Shown: positions 44,617 to 56,000 of the stretch, one piece after another
How positions within the stretch are numbered: the first letter of the stretch is position 1
Layout of the letters: each line of letters begins with the position of its first letter
Assembly: GCA_033816765.1 (NCBI GenBank)
Contig: CM066297.1
Coordinates: forward strand, 924,573-988,572
Source of the DNA: Nothopassalora personata
Lineage: Eukaryota; Ascomycota; Dothideomycetes; Mycosphaerellales; Mycosphaerellaceae
Direction of reading: 5' to 3'
Length of the DNA stretch: 64,000 bases
Position numbers and translations under genes: made by a program
The notes under the pieces: model-generated
Seen by the model: the letters and a program-made list of their open reading frames with translations, nothing else
Told to the model about the DNA's origin: nothing
The model's database searches: none

Positions 44617-47600
44617 TTAGTTCTCAGCCTCGATCCTGCTGAACTGTGAAATTTCGGCTGCAGAAAGGTCATGAGGCCTGACCCATAGCTTCTTGGATTC
44701 CGGTTCAGGATACGATCCCCTTTCGTCAATTCCTACAGGTAGCACGTCTTCGTCGGCGATGGGCTCGATCTCGTTCGAATCACTGCTGTCTTCGCTATCA
44801 GCGACTTCTCCCTCCCCCATTACGAGATCGATCCCATCATCCAGGCCTGGTACTCCTATGTTATCCGGGCGAAGCTCTGGAACTAGCTTAAGGTTTTCTC
44901 GTGCCTGAACTCCCTTCATTGGCGTGCCATCAAGTTCCTCAAGAATATAGGTACCAAACTTCCTGGAGACACTGGACACCCGATATGGACCTTGCCATCG
45001 GTAACCGATCTTGCGTGAGAAGTCATCCTTATATGGCTTGTCGAACCTCATGACAAGGTCGCCCTTCTGGAAACCAGCAAAGTCAACATTTCGGTGAGAA
45101 TCGAAGTAGTCCTTGCTAAGTTCTCTTAGTCGCTTCCTTCGAGCATGCAGCTCTTCCAAACTAAGGTCTCGAGCCTGGAGTTGACGCGCACGTATGGCAA
45201 GCAGGTCCTCAGTCGTTCTCACCGATCCCCATTGATAATTCGCCCACGTCGGGTACTCAACCTCAATTGGCAGAATCGTGCGATGGCCATACAGGACCTG
45301 AGCCGGCGTCATTCCAGTAGTACGACAGGTCGTGGTCCTATCAGCCCATAACACAGCGGGTACCCATTGCTCCCATCCGCGGTATGTGTTCCTTGTAAGC
45401 TTTGCTAACGCTGCAAGAATCGGACGGTGCCCAACCTCGACCGGAGCATTAGACTGCGGATGGTACGGTGATATTCGGATCCTTCGAACACCAAGTCCTA
45501 CGAGCAACCGCTCAACCTCAGCCGCATGAACCGTAGCGTTATCAAGCACAATTTCAGCACAGCAGCCGTGCCTACAGAAGACATCTTCGTATAGAAACTT
45601 GGCAACTGTCTTCGAGCTGGGAGGTGCCCTTGTCACTCTAGCCTCGATCCAGTTGCTGAGTGCTTCGCGCGCAACTAGGAGGTATCCATTTTTGTGCACC
45701 TGGACGGGGTCCGAGTACCACTTCTCACCAATGACCTGAGGGCTCGATGAGTGAAGCTCACCAGCGCGCTGGTTGCCTTCGCGAAACCTACAAGGAGCAC
45801 AACTTCGAACCCACGCAGAGACATCGGCGAAGCACCCGTCCCAGTAATACCGATCGGAAATAAGGTTGTACACGACCTCAGCGCTGCGATGACCGTGTCT
45901 TTCATGGCATTCTATGACGATCTCCTTCTGAGCCTCATCATCGTCAATCACAAGTTGCAACGGTGCTCCTCGGCGCTTCTGGAAGAACAGCAATTGGTCT
46001 CGGACAAAGAAGTTGACGCTCTTCTTCACCAGCCGCCGGTACTCAGCACGGGTAACACCATCGGGCCGGGTCCTGGTTTCTATAACCTGAGCAAGCTGCT
46101 GAGAGCCCTCAGAATATTGGTCCCCGAGATGTCGTGTTTTCTGGATTTCAACTGGATAGGTGTCGACCGGCTCCGGGTACCTGAACAGCTTATCATCAAT
46201 CATCTGGTCGACTTCGTCTTCGTCAGCTTTCCTGGGTTCTTGAGGTGTAGAGGGCCTTCGAGACAGGGCATCTGGGCCAGTGTGTCTAGTCCCCGCAACG
46301 TGCTTTACCTCGAACGTGAACAACCTGATCCATGCGACCCACCGGGCCATTGCCGAGTTTGGCAGGTCCGAAGCCGGCCGGTTAAGCTGCCATACAAGTG
46401 TCTTGGCATCAACCTCAAGGACAAAATCAACGCCAGTGATATATCTCTGGATCTTCTTAAGCCCCTTAAGGACCCCAAGGCATTCCCGCTTCCCAGCATC
46501 ATATCTGGATTCTGACGCGCTCCAGATTCCACTCTCATACCGCACCGGGTGACGCCGTCGGGTACTGTCCATTGATTCTTGAGAAACGATACATCCCCAT
46601 CCAGTGCCGCTAGCATCAACTGAGACAAAGATGGACCCAGCACCAGGTGAGTAGCAGAGGGTAACTAAGGCTGGAGCCTGCACAAGGTACCTAGCAACCT
46701 CTTCTTTTGAGAACTGCTCATTTTCTGTCCAGGTGAACTCGGCGTCCTTCTTCAGCAGTTTGTACATTGGTCGAGCGATGATAACGAACCAGGGAATCCA
46801 TATCCGGAAGTACACACACAGCCCCACATAGGTGCGGACCTCCTTGATACAGGTAGGCGTAGGCCAATCCAGGATCTTGGCCACAACCTTTGGGTCAGGA
46901 TAGCGACCATCCGGGCCAGTAACGTACCCAACAATCTTGAGCTTTTCGTATAACCATTGGGATTTGCCTCCAGCAACTACCGCACCAGCTCTTTCCAGGT
47001 CAGCAAGAACCAGATCCAGGGAAACGATGTGCTCAACGACCCATTTTCTCAACCCAGGCTCTAGTTCGGCATTCCCATAGTCCTCAGTTGGTCCCTTAAT
47101 ACCGATGTCATCGAGAAACGGCTTCGCTCGATGCGAGATATGATCAAGCAGAATCTTTGTTACCGCACGCACGAACTGAGCAACTGAATTGGTAGCTCCT
47201 TGAGGCAGAGTCGTGTTGCGTACTAGGCCAAGAGGGGTCATGAAGGCTGTTAAGTCCCGGCAGGACTCATCCAAAGTAATCTGATCATAACCTGAAAACA
47301 GGTCCACAAGTGAAGCGACTCGGCACCCGGCAAAATCCTCTGAGAAGCTATCCGTGTCCGGTGGAATGTTAGCATCGCGCATAGTAACCTCATTCAGGAG
47401 CACAGCTGAGTTGATCAACCGATATGGCACATCGCTTCCAGAGGCATCAACCTTCTTTGCGACCAGGAACCAGCTATTGGAATATGCCCCTTGTGAGTAT
47501 TCTAGGATGTTATTCTTGATCCGGGCTCTAATCATGCGCTCAACAATTGCCCTAAGACTTGGGTGCAACCGGATAGGGCGTGCCTGCCATGGCCTATGAG

Positions 47601-48438
47601 GGACCGTGTTAATCTTCTGAGGTGGCACGACGTCGTGCCTAATTTGCCTCATGTGACTGAAATCCCAAGCGAGGACTGCCTCCCGGTTGTAGAGCATCTC
47701 ATCGAATAAGGCCCTTTCCATTGGTAATAGCTTGATGCCAACCTTGATTGAGGTAAGTCGTTCTGGAGTGATCCGGCTACCTCGCTCAATACTTGAGAAT
47801 TTCTTAGTCAAGTACTTCCCATCAAACGGACCTTGTCCTTCAGGCATCTTGGATTCCAGGTACAGTGCCCTGCGCTTCCATTCCATATCTCCCTCAACTC
47901 GTGATTCTGGGCGTTCGTGAACGCTCGCGTCCACTGGCTTTTTCTTGTCCGCCTTACGCTTGTACATCGTGAAGACCTGCGGCATCCTAATGTTAGCTAT
48001 ATGTAGGCCTGCTTGTTGCTTCCGTGCCTGAGCATTCAATGCAGATTGTCTCAGGATCTCGGAGGGCCAGTCCCCTTGAACCGAATAAACGTTAGCAATA
48101 GAATCTCCCTCAAACGCGCCTGTTCCAATTTCTGCAACTCGTTCCTTTGCTACAGCAGTCCTAAGCAATCCCAATAAGTGAGCTGAATGGTTGCTAGGCG
48201 TTAGAGCCTTGACGGGTTCCTGCAGATGCGTCGTGTCGTGGTCGTATCCGTTTTCCTCACTATAGCTATTTACCGGTCCCGGGACCGGCAAATCAAAGTC
48301 CGAGGTTTCTCCGAGATAGTGCGAGAACCTCACTGATTTTGTCAAACCCGGCTTTAGCAAATCGGTGGGTTGAGCGCCGTAACTCAACCCACCATTCCAT
48401 TTCCCGACGCTTTCAATAGTTCCTGAAGGGTTTTGCAC
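44617..48438 (-). CDS. pol: Gypsy Pol: reverse transcriptase, RNase H, integrase (ORF3 element)
   Basis: 1273 codons, open from 48438, overlapping gag by 55 bases in the -1 frame; it has no ATG of its own at the start and is presumably made by frameshifting. Residues 1-270 are an uncharacterised linker. Reverse transcriptase about 270-580 carries the catalytic SLVDLFSGYDQI (D379) and FLDDIG (441-444, F for the usual Y). RNase H starts at FVSVDASGTGWG (D608). The integrase has the HHCC region HERHGHRS...CAPC, the core residues in VLDNATVH and NAPVEVGHRPI, and a GPYRV/F module (QGPYRVSSVSRKFGTYIL). It ends in an acidic tail with no clear chromodomain. The protease lies in gag. Complete, no stops. 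Confidence 0.93.
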   Translation of the reverse strand: MQNPSGTIESVGKWNGGLSYGAQPTDLLKPGLTKSVRFSHYLGETSDFDLPVPGPVNSYSEENGYDHDTTHLQEPVKALTPSNHSAHLLGLLRTAVAKERVAEIGTGAFEGDSIANVYSVQGDWPSEILRQSALNAQARKQQAGLHIANIRMPQVFTMYKRKADKKKPVDASVHERPESRVEGDMEWKRRALYLESKMPEGQGPFDGKYLTKKFSSIERGSRITPERLTSIKVGIKLLPMERALFDEMLYNREAVLAWDFSHMRQIRHDVVPPQKINTVPHRPWQARPIRLHPSLRAIVERMIRARIKNNILEYSQGAYSNSWFLVAKKVDASGSDVPYRLINSAVLLNEVTMRDANIPPDTDSFSEDFAGCRVASLVDLFSGYDQITLDESCRDLTAFMTPLGLVRNTTLPQGATNSVAQFVRAVTKILLDHISHRAKPFLDDIGIKGPTEDYGNAELEPGLRKWVVEHIVSLDLVLADLERAGAVVAGGKSQWLYEKLKIVGYVTGPDGRYPDPKVVAKILDWPTPTCIKEVRTYVGLCVYFRIWIPWFVIIARPMYKLLKKDAEFTWTENEQFSKEEVARYLVQAPALVTLCYSPGAGSIFVSVDASGTGWGCIVSQESMDSTRRRHPVRYESGIWSASESRYDAGKRECLGVLKGLKKIQRYITGVDFVLEVDAKTLVWQLNRPASDLPNSAMARWVAWIRLFTFEVKHVAGTRHTGPDALSRRPSTPQEPRKADEDEVDQMIDDKLFRYPEPVDTYPVEIQKTRHLGDQYSEGSQQLAQVIETRTRPDGVTRAEYRRLVKKSVNFFVRDQLLFFQKRRGAPLQLVIDDDEAQKEIVIECHERHGHRSAEVVYNLISDRYYWDGCFADVSAWVRSCAPCRFREGNQRAGELHSSSPQVIGEKWYSDPVQVHKNGYLLVAREALSNWIEARVTRAPPSSKTVAKFLYEDVFCRHGCCAEIVLDNATVHAAEVERLLVGLGVRRIRISPYHPQSNAPVEVGHRPILAALAKLTRNTYRGWEQWVPAVLWADRTTTCRTTGMTPAQVLYGHRTILPIEVEYPTWANYQWGSVRTTEDLLAIRARQLQARDLSLEELHARRKRLRELSKDYFDSHRNVDFAGFQKGDLVMRFDKPYKDDFSRKIGYRWQGPYRVSSVSRKFGTYILEELDGTPMKGVQARENLKLVPELRPDNIGVPGLDDGIDLVMGEGEVADSEDSSDSNEIEPIADEDVLPVGIDERGSYPEPESKKLWVRPHDLSAAEISQFSRIEAEN
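48269..48292. promoter_or_regulatory. 24-bp near-palindrome, copy 3 (inside pol)
   Basis: Same motif as at 44451 with one changed base. It is within the coding sequence (Pol residues about 49-57, DLPVPGPVNS), so it is kept despite coding constraint. Confidence 0.75.
48364..48405 (-). promoter_or_regulatory. -1 ribosomal frameshift signal between gag and pol
   Basis: On the minus strand the heptamer GGGAAAT (48399-48405) lies in the gag frame as G-GGA-AAT, a canonical X-XXY-YYZ slip site. After a 5-nt spacer (GGAAT) comes a perfect 11-bp hairpin, GGTGGGTTGAG / CTCAACCCACC, with an 8-nt loop (48364-48393). The gag stop TGA (48384-48386) lies inside the hairpin, 12 nt after the slip site. Shifting -1 enters the pol frame exactly. 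Confidence 0.85.
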
Positions 48439-51296
48439 CTGTCCGAGCCAACTAGGGCAGTAAACATGACACTTTCACCTTTGCGGCTGGCAATAGTCCC
48501 CTCCCATGAACCATCATCGCAGTTACGGGCAGTGAGCCGCACCTTGCGGGCCCACGGACGTCCTAGGATTGTTGGCGAGTTTGGATCCGAGGAGATGAAC
48601 ATGTCCACTTGGCAGTGAACCCCAAATACCCAAACATCCAAATTGCCCACAACACCTTTGAACTGGGCCCGCCCTCCAGCACCTCGAAAGGCAAGCTGAG
48701 CACTCGACATTACTGGTAACCCAAACCTATGAGCGTTCCTCTGGCCGATGATATTCACCTCGGAACCCTCATCAATTAGGCACCTGATCTGGTTCTTGTT
48801 CGTCCCAAATTCCGCTACTACCCAAGGACTAGGGACCATAGCAAAGTTGTCAAGGACACTAGAGAGCCCGATCTTCTCAACATCCTCATATAGCTCAGCA
48901 GCAGGGACCGCACCCTTGGAGCAAAGCATGGTTGAATACACTCCGACATACTGGGCCTGACCATCTTCGCGGAAGACCTCCTCATTATACTCAGGTTCAT
49001 CTTCACAGGTGACCACTTGTCCAGTGCGAACCTCAGGGTCCTTTCCTGCAAGACGTCGCACTGTAGCGAGCTTCTCCTGAAGAGCGGGGGTGTTAGCAAC
49101 GCGACCGAAGAGGGCAGCCTCGAACCAGCGACCATATCGAAACCAATCTTGGGCGTTCACACTGGGAAACGTTGTCTGGAGGATCTGATCAATCCAGTAG
49201 ATGATACCCTCTTCCTTTGTAACCGGGCCATCACCAGCCGAACCATACTGTCGGACGTAGTTGTCAATCCTCATAGTCTTGGCATTCTGCATACGCTTCC
49301 TTTGTGCGAAGGGGGCGTTCACGGGACCAACAGGCATATCCTTAGGCAGTCCTTTGTTAGCATCGTTCCCTGGTCTGTTCACTTGGGCATCACTTCCCCT
49401 TCCTAGGGTTACCCCGGATCCAGCTGATGACTGAGTTTCGCTCATTTGAGCACTGACTTCGTCAATCATTTCAACCTCCTGCTGGTCAATCTCAGCTTGC
49501 CGGATCTCCTGTTCCAATTGCAGGCGAACTTTCTCAGCAGCCTCAGCTCGGGCTCGCAGATCCTGGGCTGAGGACCGGGTCCTCGGGTACGGATTCTTCA
49601 GAATACCTACGGGTGCCTTCCCTTTCACTTTGTCAGACTGCACAGGATAGGCAGATACCTCGTCAAGCTCGCCCAAGTCGGTTGCCTGCTCCGCTTCACT
49701 TTCTCCGAATGAGACCCAATATGTCCCAGCAGCCTTCTCCTTTTGGCCAGACCGCGCGTCCTGAGGGCCATACTCCATTAAATGCCTGAAGTTAGGAGGG
49801 GGCTTAGAATGATCAGGAGGCGTGACCTTAGTCACCCCAGCGTAGTCCCTACCCATCCATTGCTTACGCAGTGCGGGAATCTCATACTGGTTGTCAAACT
49901 CGATCGGTCCATAATGTTCTTCGAGCAGAGGGAGCATGCAGAGCAGTTTCGGTTTGCTGTAGTCCCTCCGAAAGTTGAACTTGGTGGGACGTGGATCGCC
50001 TTCTTTCCCTAGATACCACCAGTTGTTCGGGGCGAGGTATACGTAGCCCCGGGATATTAAGGACCTCATCGCCCCACAATTGCTGGCCTGGTGCTTCGAA
50101 CTGCCACAGTTGTAGCAACAACCATCCATCGCTTTGGACTGTTCGCGATTTTGCGATGGGGGACGCTGCATTGCGTAAACCTGCAGTTCAGTGTCTGGGT
50201 CGTGCCTCTCCGGTTGCATAGAGCGTTGATTCTCGCTCGGGTAGAAGGCACCCGCGTCCGCGACGCGACCGCGCTGGTATGCACGTATGCTCATTTCAGC
50301 TACCTTCTGGATTAGGTCATCATCAACAACAGTCCTGGAGGTGGCCTTCTTAAGCGTGTCAATCTCAGGCTTGAGGCGCGGCATTTGCTTCACGACTGAG
50401 CGGTGCAGCTGAGGCAAAGCAAGAGGGAAATCTGTATGCACAGCTTTCCATCCCTCCTCACCATCTGCGATGCTAGCAGCTTCATCGAGAATCCTCTGAA
50501 AGTCCCTGAACTTCTCAGGTTGCTTTGGGTGAAGCCCGCAAGCCTTGTAGACCGCTTTCGCGACTGCCTCTGGCAATCCCTGAAGGAGAAGGCGACTCCG
50601 GGAGCTGTTATCCAAATCCTCAGGTTCAATTAGGTCACTTGAGGATACAAATAGGCGGATGAATTCCTTCACATCTTGTTCTTCAGGCCTCTTGCCTTGC
50701 TGCGCCCTAACAATCTCCTCAAGATATTCCCGACTCCCCAACATCGAGTGGGCGTCAAACCTTGAGAACTCTGACAAGAACGCCCTCCTGAAACGTGCCT
50801 TGCCGGTGAGCCACCCAGGCAGCCTCATGACCACACGCCGGATAGTAATTTCGCAATTGCGCTCAAACCTGCCCCAGAAATCATCCTTCTTAATGGATGC
50901 CCGAGGCGGATACTGGTCCATTAGGTCGCCAAACCGCTCCCAGAACTCAGTAGCATTGGTGCCATCAAAGAACGGATTCTCAGCACCTCCTGGAGGTGGA
51001 AAGCGAGGGCCAGCGTTTTCCATTGCTACTGCCAATCGTCTAAAGAGGGCAGTCATAGCATCCATTCCAATTGTGCTGTTCATTCCTACACCCATACCCA
51101 ATTCAGCGGCGCTGGTTCCGCTTCTCCCTTCTTTACTAGATTCAGGTGTTTCCCCTTCCTCCGATTCCTCCATCCCCTCATGAGGGACAGAATCCCTGTA
51201 GACCCCTTCCATTTTCGTGGGGTTCACAGGCTGTTCGTAGCCTCTGCCTATGTCGGCAAAGGTGCTAAGTTTTTCTGGTGATGCAGCCGTATCCAT
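48384..51296 (-). CDS. gag: Gypsy Gag-protease (ORF3 element)
   Basis: 970 residues from ATG 51296. An acidic N-terminus precedes a gag core of about 105-300 (NPFFDGTNATEFWERFGDL; ARFRRAFLSEFSRFDAHS). Zinc knuckle CYNCGSSKHQASNC at about 394-407, followed by GYVYLAPNNWWYLG. A Glu-rich coiled coil lies at about 575-625. The retroviral-type aspartic protease is at the C-terminus (IRCLIDEGSEVNIIGQ, about 838-851), with DEGSEVN in place of DSGAxxN. Placing protease with gag rather than pol is unusual compared with element B. It is the first ORF after the 5' LTR, leader 223 bp. Confidence 0.92.
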   Translation of the reverse strand: MDTAASPEKLSTFADIGRGYEQPVNPTKMEGVYRDSVPHEGMEESEEGETPESSKEGRSGTSAAELGMGVGMNSTIGMDAMTALFRRLAVAMENAGPRFPPPGGAENPFFDGTNATEFWERFGDLMDQYPPRASIKKDDFWGRFERNCEITIRRVVMRLPGWLTGKARFRRAFLSEFSRFDAHSMLGSREYLEEIVRAQQGKRPEEQDVKEFIRLFVSSSDLIEPEDLDNSSRSRLLLQGLPEAVAKAVYKACGLHPKQPEKFRDFQRILDEAASIADGEEGWKAVHTDFPLALPQLHRSVVKQMPRLKPEIDTLKKATSRTVVDDDLIQKVAEMSIRAYQRGRVADAGAFYPSENQRSMQPERHDPDTELQVYAMQRPPSQNREQSKAMDGCCYNCGSSKHQASNCGAMRSLISRGYVYLAPNNWWYLGKEGDPRPTKFNFRRDYSKPKLLCMLPLLEEHYGPIEFDNQYEIPALRKQWMGRDYAGVTKVTPPDHSKPPPNFRHLMEYGPQDARSGQKEKAAGTYWVSFGESEAEQATDLGELDEVSAYPVQSDKVKGKAPVGILKNPYPRTRSSAQDLRARAEAAEKVRLQLEQEIRQAEIDQQEVEMIDEVSAQMSETQSSAGSGVTLGRGSDAQVNRPGNDANKGLPKDMPVGPVNAPFAQRKRMQNAKTMRIDNYVRQYGSAGDGPVTKEEGIIYWIDQILQTTFPSVNAQDWFRYGRWFEAALFGRVANTPALQEKLATVRRLAGKDPEVRTGQVVTCEDEPEYNEEVFREDGQAQYVGVYSTMLCSKGAVPAAELYEDVEKIGLSSVLDNFAMVPSPWVVAEFGTNKNQIRCLIDEGSEVNIIGQRNAHRFGLPVMSSAQLAFRGAGGRAQFKGVVGNLDVWVFGVHCQVDMFISSDPNSPTILGRPWARKVRLTARNCDDGSWEGTIASRKGESVMFTALVGSDRCKTLQELLKASGNGMVG

Positions 51297-51595
51297 TGTT
51301 GCGTGGTGCTTGCTTCAGAATGTGCTGATACTAGTTGTTGCTTGACAGGACCTTGTGACCGTGATTGTTGCTGAATACCTTGGACCTTGAATGTTTTTCG
51401 ACCTTAGTCGACCTTGACCGTGAACCTTGGACCTTGAACCGTGATTTTGACCTTATAAACTGGATGCTGATACGCCACCGGGTGTACACTTGATAACCCC
51501 CCCTCATTGACCACCAAAATAATGGTTACCAACCACCCTATGTAGGCCTGTCCGAGTTGTGGTGGTATGGAGCGGTGCTTGCGTAAGCAGGGGTA

Positions 51596-51619
51596 TTTGC
51601 CGGTCCTGGGACCGGGAAA
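51596..51619. promoter_or_regulatory. 24-bp near-palindrome, copy 4 (5' LTR)
   Basis: Identical to 40337-40360. In element direction it lies about 140 bp downstream of the TATA box, so within the transcribed part of the LTR. Confidence 0.75.
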
Positions 51620-51756
51620 TCAGGTCACGTGACGAGCAGCGCAGTAGCCAGATAAAACAAGAGGATTGGCGGACCCTAAACCCCTATACCCTCTACTCGA
51701 GAGGTATGAATTGAATTGTTGCCTTGATGCTACGCTTACAATACTCAACTGCGCAG

Positions 51757-51765
51757 TATATATCT
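51757..51765 (-). promoter_or_regulatory. TATA box in the 5' LTR of the ORF3 element
   Basis: Minus strand GAGATATATACTG, the best TATA candidate in the LTR; the same lies at 40498-40506. It suggests transcription starting some 30 bp further on and running into gag. Confidence 0.45.
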
Positions 51766-51901
51766 CAATGGCCATACCAGGTCCTGCTGGCTTGCCCAAA
51801 TGTCCAATCAAACCTAAATGAATTTGGGCAAGTTGGACCCAAGGGACCCCTTCCCAAACCCAAACCCAAGGTCAACACAACCCATTAGTCGTCAATACTA
51901 C

Positions 51902-53077
51902 GGAAAGCCCTTCAAAGGAAAAGGAAAACTCATATGCTATGCCTGTAGTAAGGAAGGTCACATAGCGCGGGATTGCCGCGGTAAGAATATAGTGCGCCGC
52001 GAGCAATTCAATATAATGCAACCCCGAACTAGTAAATCCGAGAGCAGCGTTAGATCTCGAGGAGATACCAACTATACTCGGAGAGTAGGGGAGAGAGCTA
52101 GTAATAGAAGCACGATGCCTCTCCTAGACCCCTTAGAAGGACGAGAAGGATACTATAGGCAGCAAATAGTGGTCATTCCATTTAATGCGAAGAACCAACT
52201 ACGACAGTTCAACATGATAACACGAAGAGTCGACTACGAGATCGAATTAGAGTCTCGAAATGGTCATAGAAGCCTTTATTAGCGATTCTGTTACTAAGAC
52301 TCGTGTTAAGTTCACTACGCCGCGAAGTCAGGCGTAGGGTATTGGCCTTAGCAACCACGAGGAACCCTAGGAGCGACGCATAGGCAAAACGCCACGCTCC
52401 GAGAAGTGGACATCGACGAATCCTACTTTAACGAAGATGGAAGCGACAAAGAAAATCAGGACCTAGGATGGAACGGATCATAGTCACTAGAACCACAGGA
52501 AGAAAGTTAAGAAACCACCGGGCTAAATACCATTAAGGAAGAACAGGATCCGGAAGAATCAAGCGAAGAAGATTCCTCTGAAGGAGAAGAGAGCGACACT
52601 AACGACGACAACGAACAACTTACCTTCACGGTAGATGTACCTAAGAAACTGTACGACATGATCATCTACCTATAAAGAAGGCACGAGGAATTCCTACCTA
52701 AGATAGGCGGACGAAGAAGGCTACACTCTATTGAGTTTAACAAGATACTCGACACCCTACGAGGCATAGCCTAGGGATACCCACTCATGGAAACAACCGA
52801 GAATCTAGTAACCGCCGTTATAGAACGACTACCGATAGGAAGCTGAATAACAGGAACCGGATATCTTACACCCTTAGGAACATTTATATCGAATGAATTA
52901 CGCAACATAGTGCAACACGCACGCGCACTCTACTTAGAAACGTAGAAGATCTAGGAACGCAATAGACTACAAGTGTGGACATAGGGCAACGGGCTATAGG
53001 TTCTAGCCGAAGCCTCTAGGCACGAAGCACAGCGAACTACATACCATTCGGGAAAAGGATTAGCTCCCTAGGAATAA
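51902..53077 (+). pseudogene. Gypsy copy A gag, part 2
   Basis: Continues gag after the ORF3 element (GGAAAGCCC, knuckle CYACSKEGHIARDC at about 51937-51978). Relatively mildly mutated: open to about 52282, then TAG stops. It keeps the in-frame GGGAAAA heptamer and ends at ATAA (53074-53077). Confidence 0.87.
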
Positions 53078-56000
53078 GCGACTGAAGGGAGTTATACAAC
53101 ACTTAGGCTCACGCATCGACATTAAACACAGTTTTCTAGACACAAGCAATCGTTAACGGACACAAGACTAGTGTTATAATCGACTTAGGAGCAGCGGGGA
53201 ATTTTATCTCCGAGTCTTTCGTAAGAAGAAACGGGTTAGCTACCCTAAAGAAGAAATAGGGTTACGAGTTGATCGCGGTAAACGGATCATCGGTACCTAG
53301 CGTGGAATGGGAGACGATACCATTGCCACTAGCTATCTAACAGCACTACGAGAATATTACCTTAGATGTTACTAATATAGCTAGTTATGACATAGTATTA
53401 GGTATGCCTTAGTTAAGAAAGCATAATCCAGCAATCGACTAGAGAAGAGGAGTACTTACATTTAGGGAATGCGATTGCGTTGTCGACATTTAGCCTACGT
53501 AGTAGTAGCGTTCACTAGTAGATAAGGCAAGGAAACAGCTAAACGAGATACAGCTTGCGCTAAACAGAAGGATAGAAGAACTACCTTCGACCGGGATAGA
53601 CACTAGCGTAGGGCCGCCGGGTCACGAAGTCACTAGAAGTGATAGAAGTAACGCACCATCGAAGAATACTAACATCTTAGAGTTAAGTATTCCTAAGGAG
53701 TATCGCAAGTGGTCGCGACTCTTTAAAGAGGAGAGAGGCAAAACCGCCTTACCTAAGCACCGCCTATAGGATCACAAGATCAACATTCAGCTAGGGAAAG
53801 AGCCTCTATAGGGACCCCTATATTAAATGTCTAAGAAAGAGCTATAGACCCTACGAGAATAGCTAAAGGAGAAGCTAGCTAAAGGATAGATAAGAAGATC
53901 TACCTTAAGTGTAGGAACTCTATACATGTTCGTTCTAAAAGCAAACGGGAAGTTACGACTCGTATAAGACTATAGGAAGTTAAACGAGATTACGATTAAG
54001 AACCGATACCCGCTACCTAACATTGAAGAAGCATAAGACAGATTAACCGGATCGGACTAGTACACTAAGATTAACCTACGAGATGCCTTCTACGCTATAC
54101 GAATAGTAGAAGGAGAAGAATAGAAAACCGCTTTTAGAATAAGATACGGACTCTACGAATTCTTAGTTATGCTAATAGGATTAACTAACGCACCCGCATC
54201 CTGCTAGGACCTTGTTAACGAAACACCTAGAGACCTACTCGACGTATGCGTTATCGCCTACATAGACGACATACTGGTCTACACGAAAGGATCCCTACAG
54301 GAGCACATAAAACAAGTCTAGGACGTCTTCGAACGACTCACGTAATTAGGATTTAAGACGGCACCCGAAACATGCAAATTCCACAAGAAAGAAGTTAAAT
54401 TCTTAGGCTTCATTATTAGCACCACAGGGATAACGATCGACCCTACGAAGACATAGTCAATTAGAGAATGGCTAGAACCGAAAACAGTTAAGGACGTACA
54501 ATCATTCCTTAGACTAGCGAACTACAACCGGAAATTCATTAAGGACTACGTAAAAATAGCAGCACCAATAACGATGCTTACGAGAAAAGACGTTACTTAG
54601 AAATAGGGAAAGGAACAGATTGAAGCGTTTAAGAAACTTAAGGAACAATGCGCTTCAGCCCCTACGCTTCAACTATTCGATGGTAGTAAGGAAGTCCACA
54701 TCGAGACCAATGCGTCTAATATGGCAATAGGCGCGTGTCTAACATAGACACACGATGGGTAGAGACACCTAGTAGCCTATTACTCCCGGAAAATGACTAC
54801 AGCGGAACAGAACTACGACATCCATAATAAAGAGCTTCTAGCCATTGTTGCTGCCATGCAACATTAGAGAGTATATGTCGAGGGCCTACCGAAGTTAACG
54901 ATTCTTTCTAACCACAAGAATCTTACGTACTTCACGACGACGAAAGAACTTACCCGAAGGCAAGCCCGCTGGTCGGAGCTACTAGGGCAATACAAGTTCG
55001 AAATTAAATATACTCTAGGACGAGAGAGCGGCCGCGCCGACGCGCTGAGCCGAAGAAGCGACTACATGGAAGGAAAAGAACCAGTGTAACACAAAATATT
55101 GAAGACGAACCCCGACGGAAGTCTTAGTGCTAACATAAGAGAATTTAACAACATCGTACGGATATTAGGCGACAAGGACGAACGATTCCCTATATCGCAA
55201 GGAAAATATCAAGTACCTAAGGATCGCGAAGAAGAATGCATACGACAACATTACGACGGACTAACTTATAGACACCCTAGAACTTTAAAAACTATGGACC
55301 TAATACAACGTAGTTTCTCATTTCCATAGATAAGACTTAAGGTGTCACGCTACATTAAACAATGCGTACACTGCTAACGAAACAAGGCTGCGAGACATGC
55401 AAAATACGGTCACCTACAGTTTAGGACACTACCGATGAAACCATGGGACGAAGTCATAATAGACTTTATTACGAAACTCCCACCGTTAAGAGATTAAGTT
55501 ACAAAACAACCATACGACATGATACTAGTCATGGTTAATAGGCTCACGAAATACGCACACTTCATTCCTACATCGGAAACGTACAATGTAGAGCAGCTCG
55601 GATACCTCGTACTGGACAGACTTATCCAATACCACGGATTCCCTTAAGCGTTTATAACGGACAGAGACAAGCTATTTACATTAAACTACTAGAAGACGCT
55701 TATAGGAACAATCGGAATTAAACACAAGCTGTTAATAGTATATCATCCGGAAACAGACGGACAAACCGAAAGGATGAATTAAACGCTAGAACAATACCTA
55801 CGACACTACATCAATTATGCACAAGACAACTAGGTCTTATTACTACCAATAGCGCAGATTGCACTAAACAACCACAAATCGGAGACAACTTCAACGACGC
55901 CATTCTATACGAACTTTAGTAAAGATCCTAACCTATTCGGAACACCTGGATCCCATCCATAGGCCGAGAGAGCAATCGTAACGACGAACACTTTTAAGGA

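Larger units (their letters stand above)
40261..51897 (-). mobile_element. Intact Ty3/Gypsy retrotransposon with a large third ORF
   Basis: 11,637 bp between 378-bp LTRs that I read as identical, flanked by the 4-bp duplication CTAC (40257-40260, 51898-51901). It is oriented on the minus strand: 5' LTR on the right, 223-bp leader, gag with protease (51296-48384), pol (48438-44617), 601-bp spacer, ORF3 (44015-41112), purine tract, 3' LTR on the left. There are no premature stops in any of the three ORFs. It carries a -1 frameshift signal, and a palindromic motif occurs four times. An older RIP-damaged family member lies at 10570. It interrupts Gypsy copy A, so it is the younger of the two. Confidence 0.93.
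51520..51897 (-). repeat. ORF3-Gypsy 5' LTR
   Basis: 378 bp, read as identical to 40261-40638. It contains the palindrome (51596-51619), CACGTGAC and a TATA box. Downstream on the minus strand follows TTTTGGTGGTCAATGAGG, where the primer-binding site should be; I cannot name the tRNA. Confidence 0.93.
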
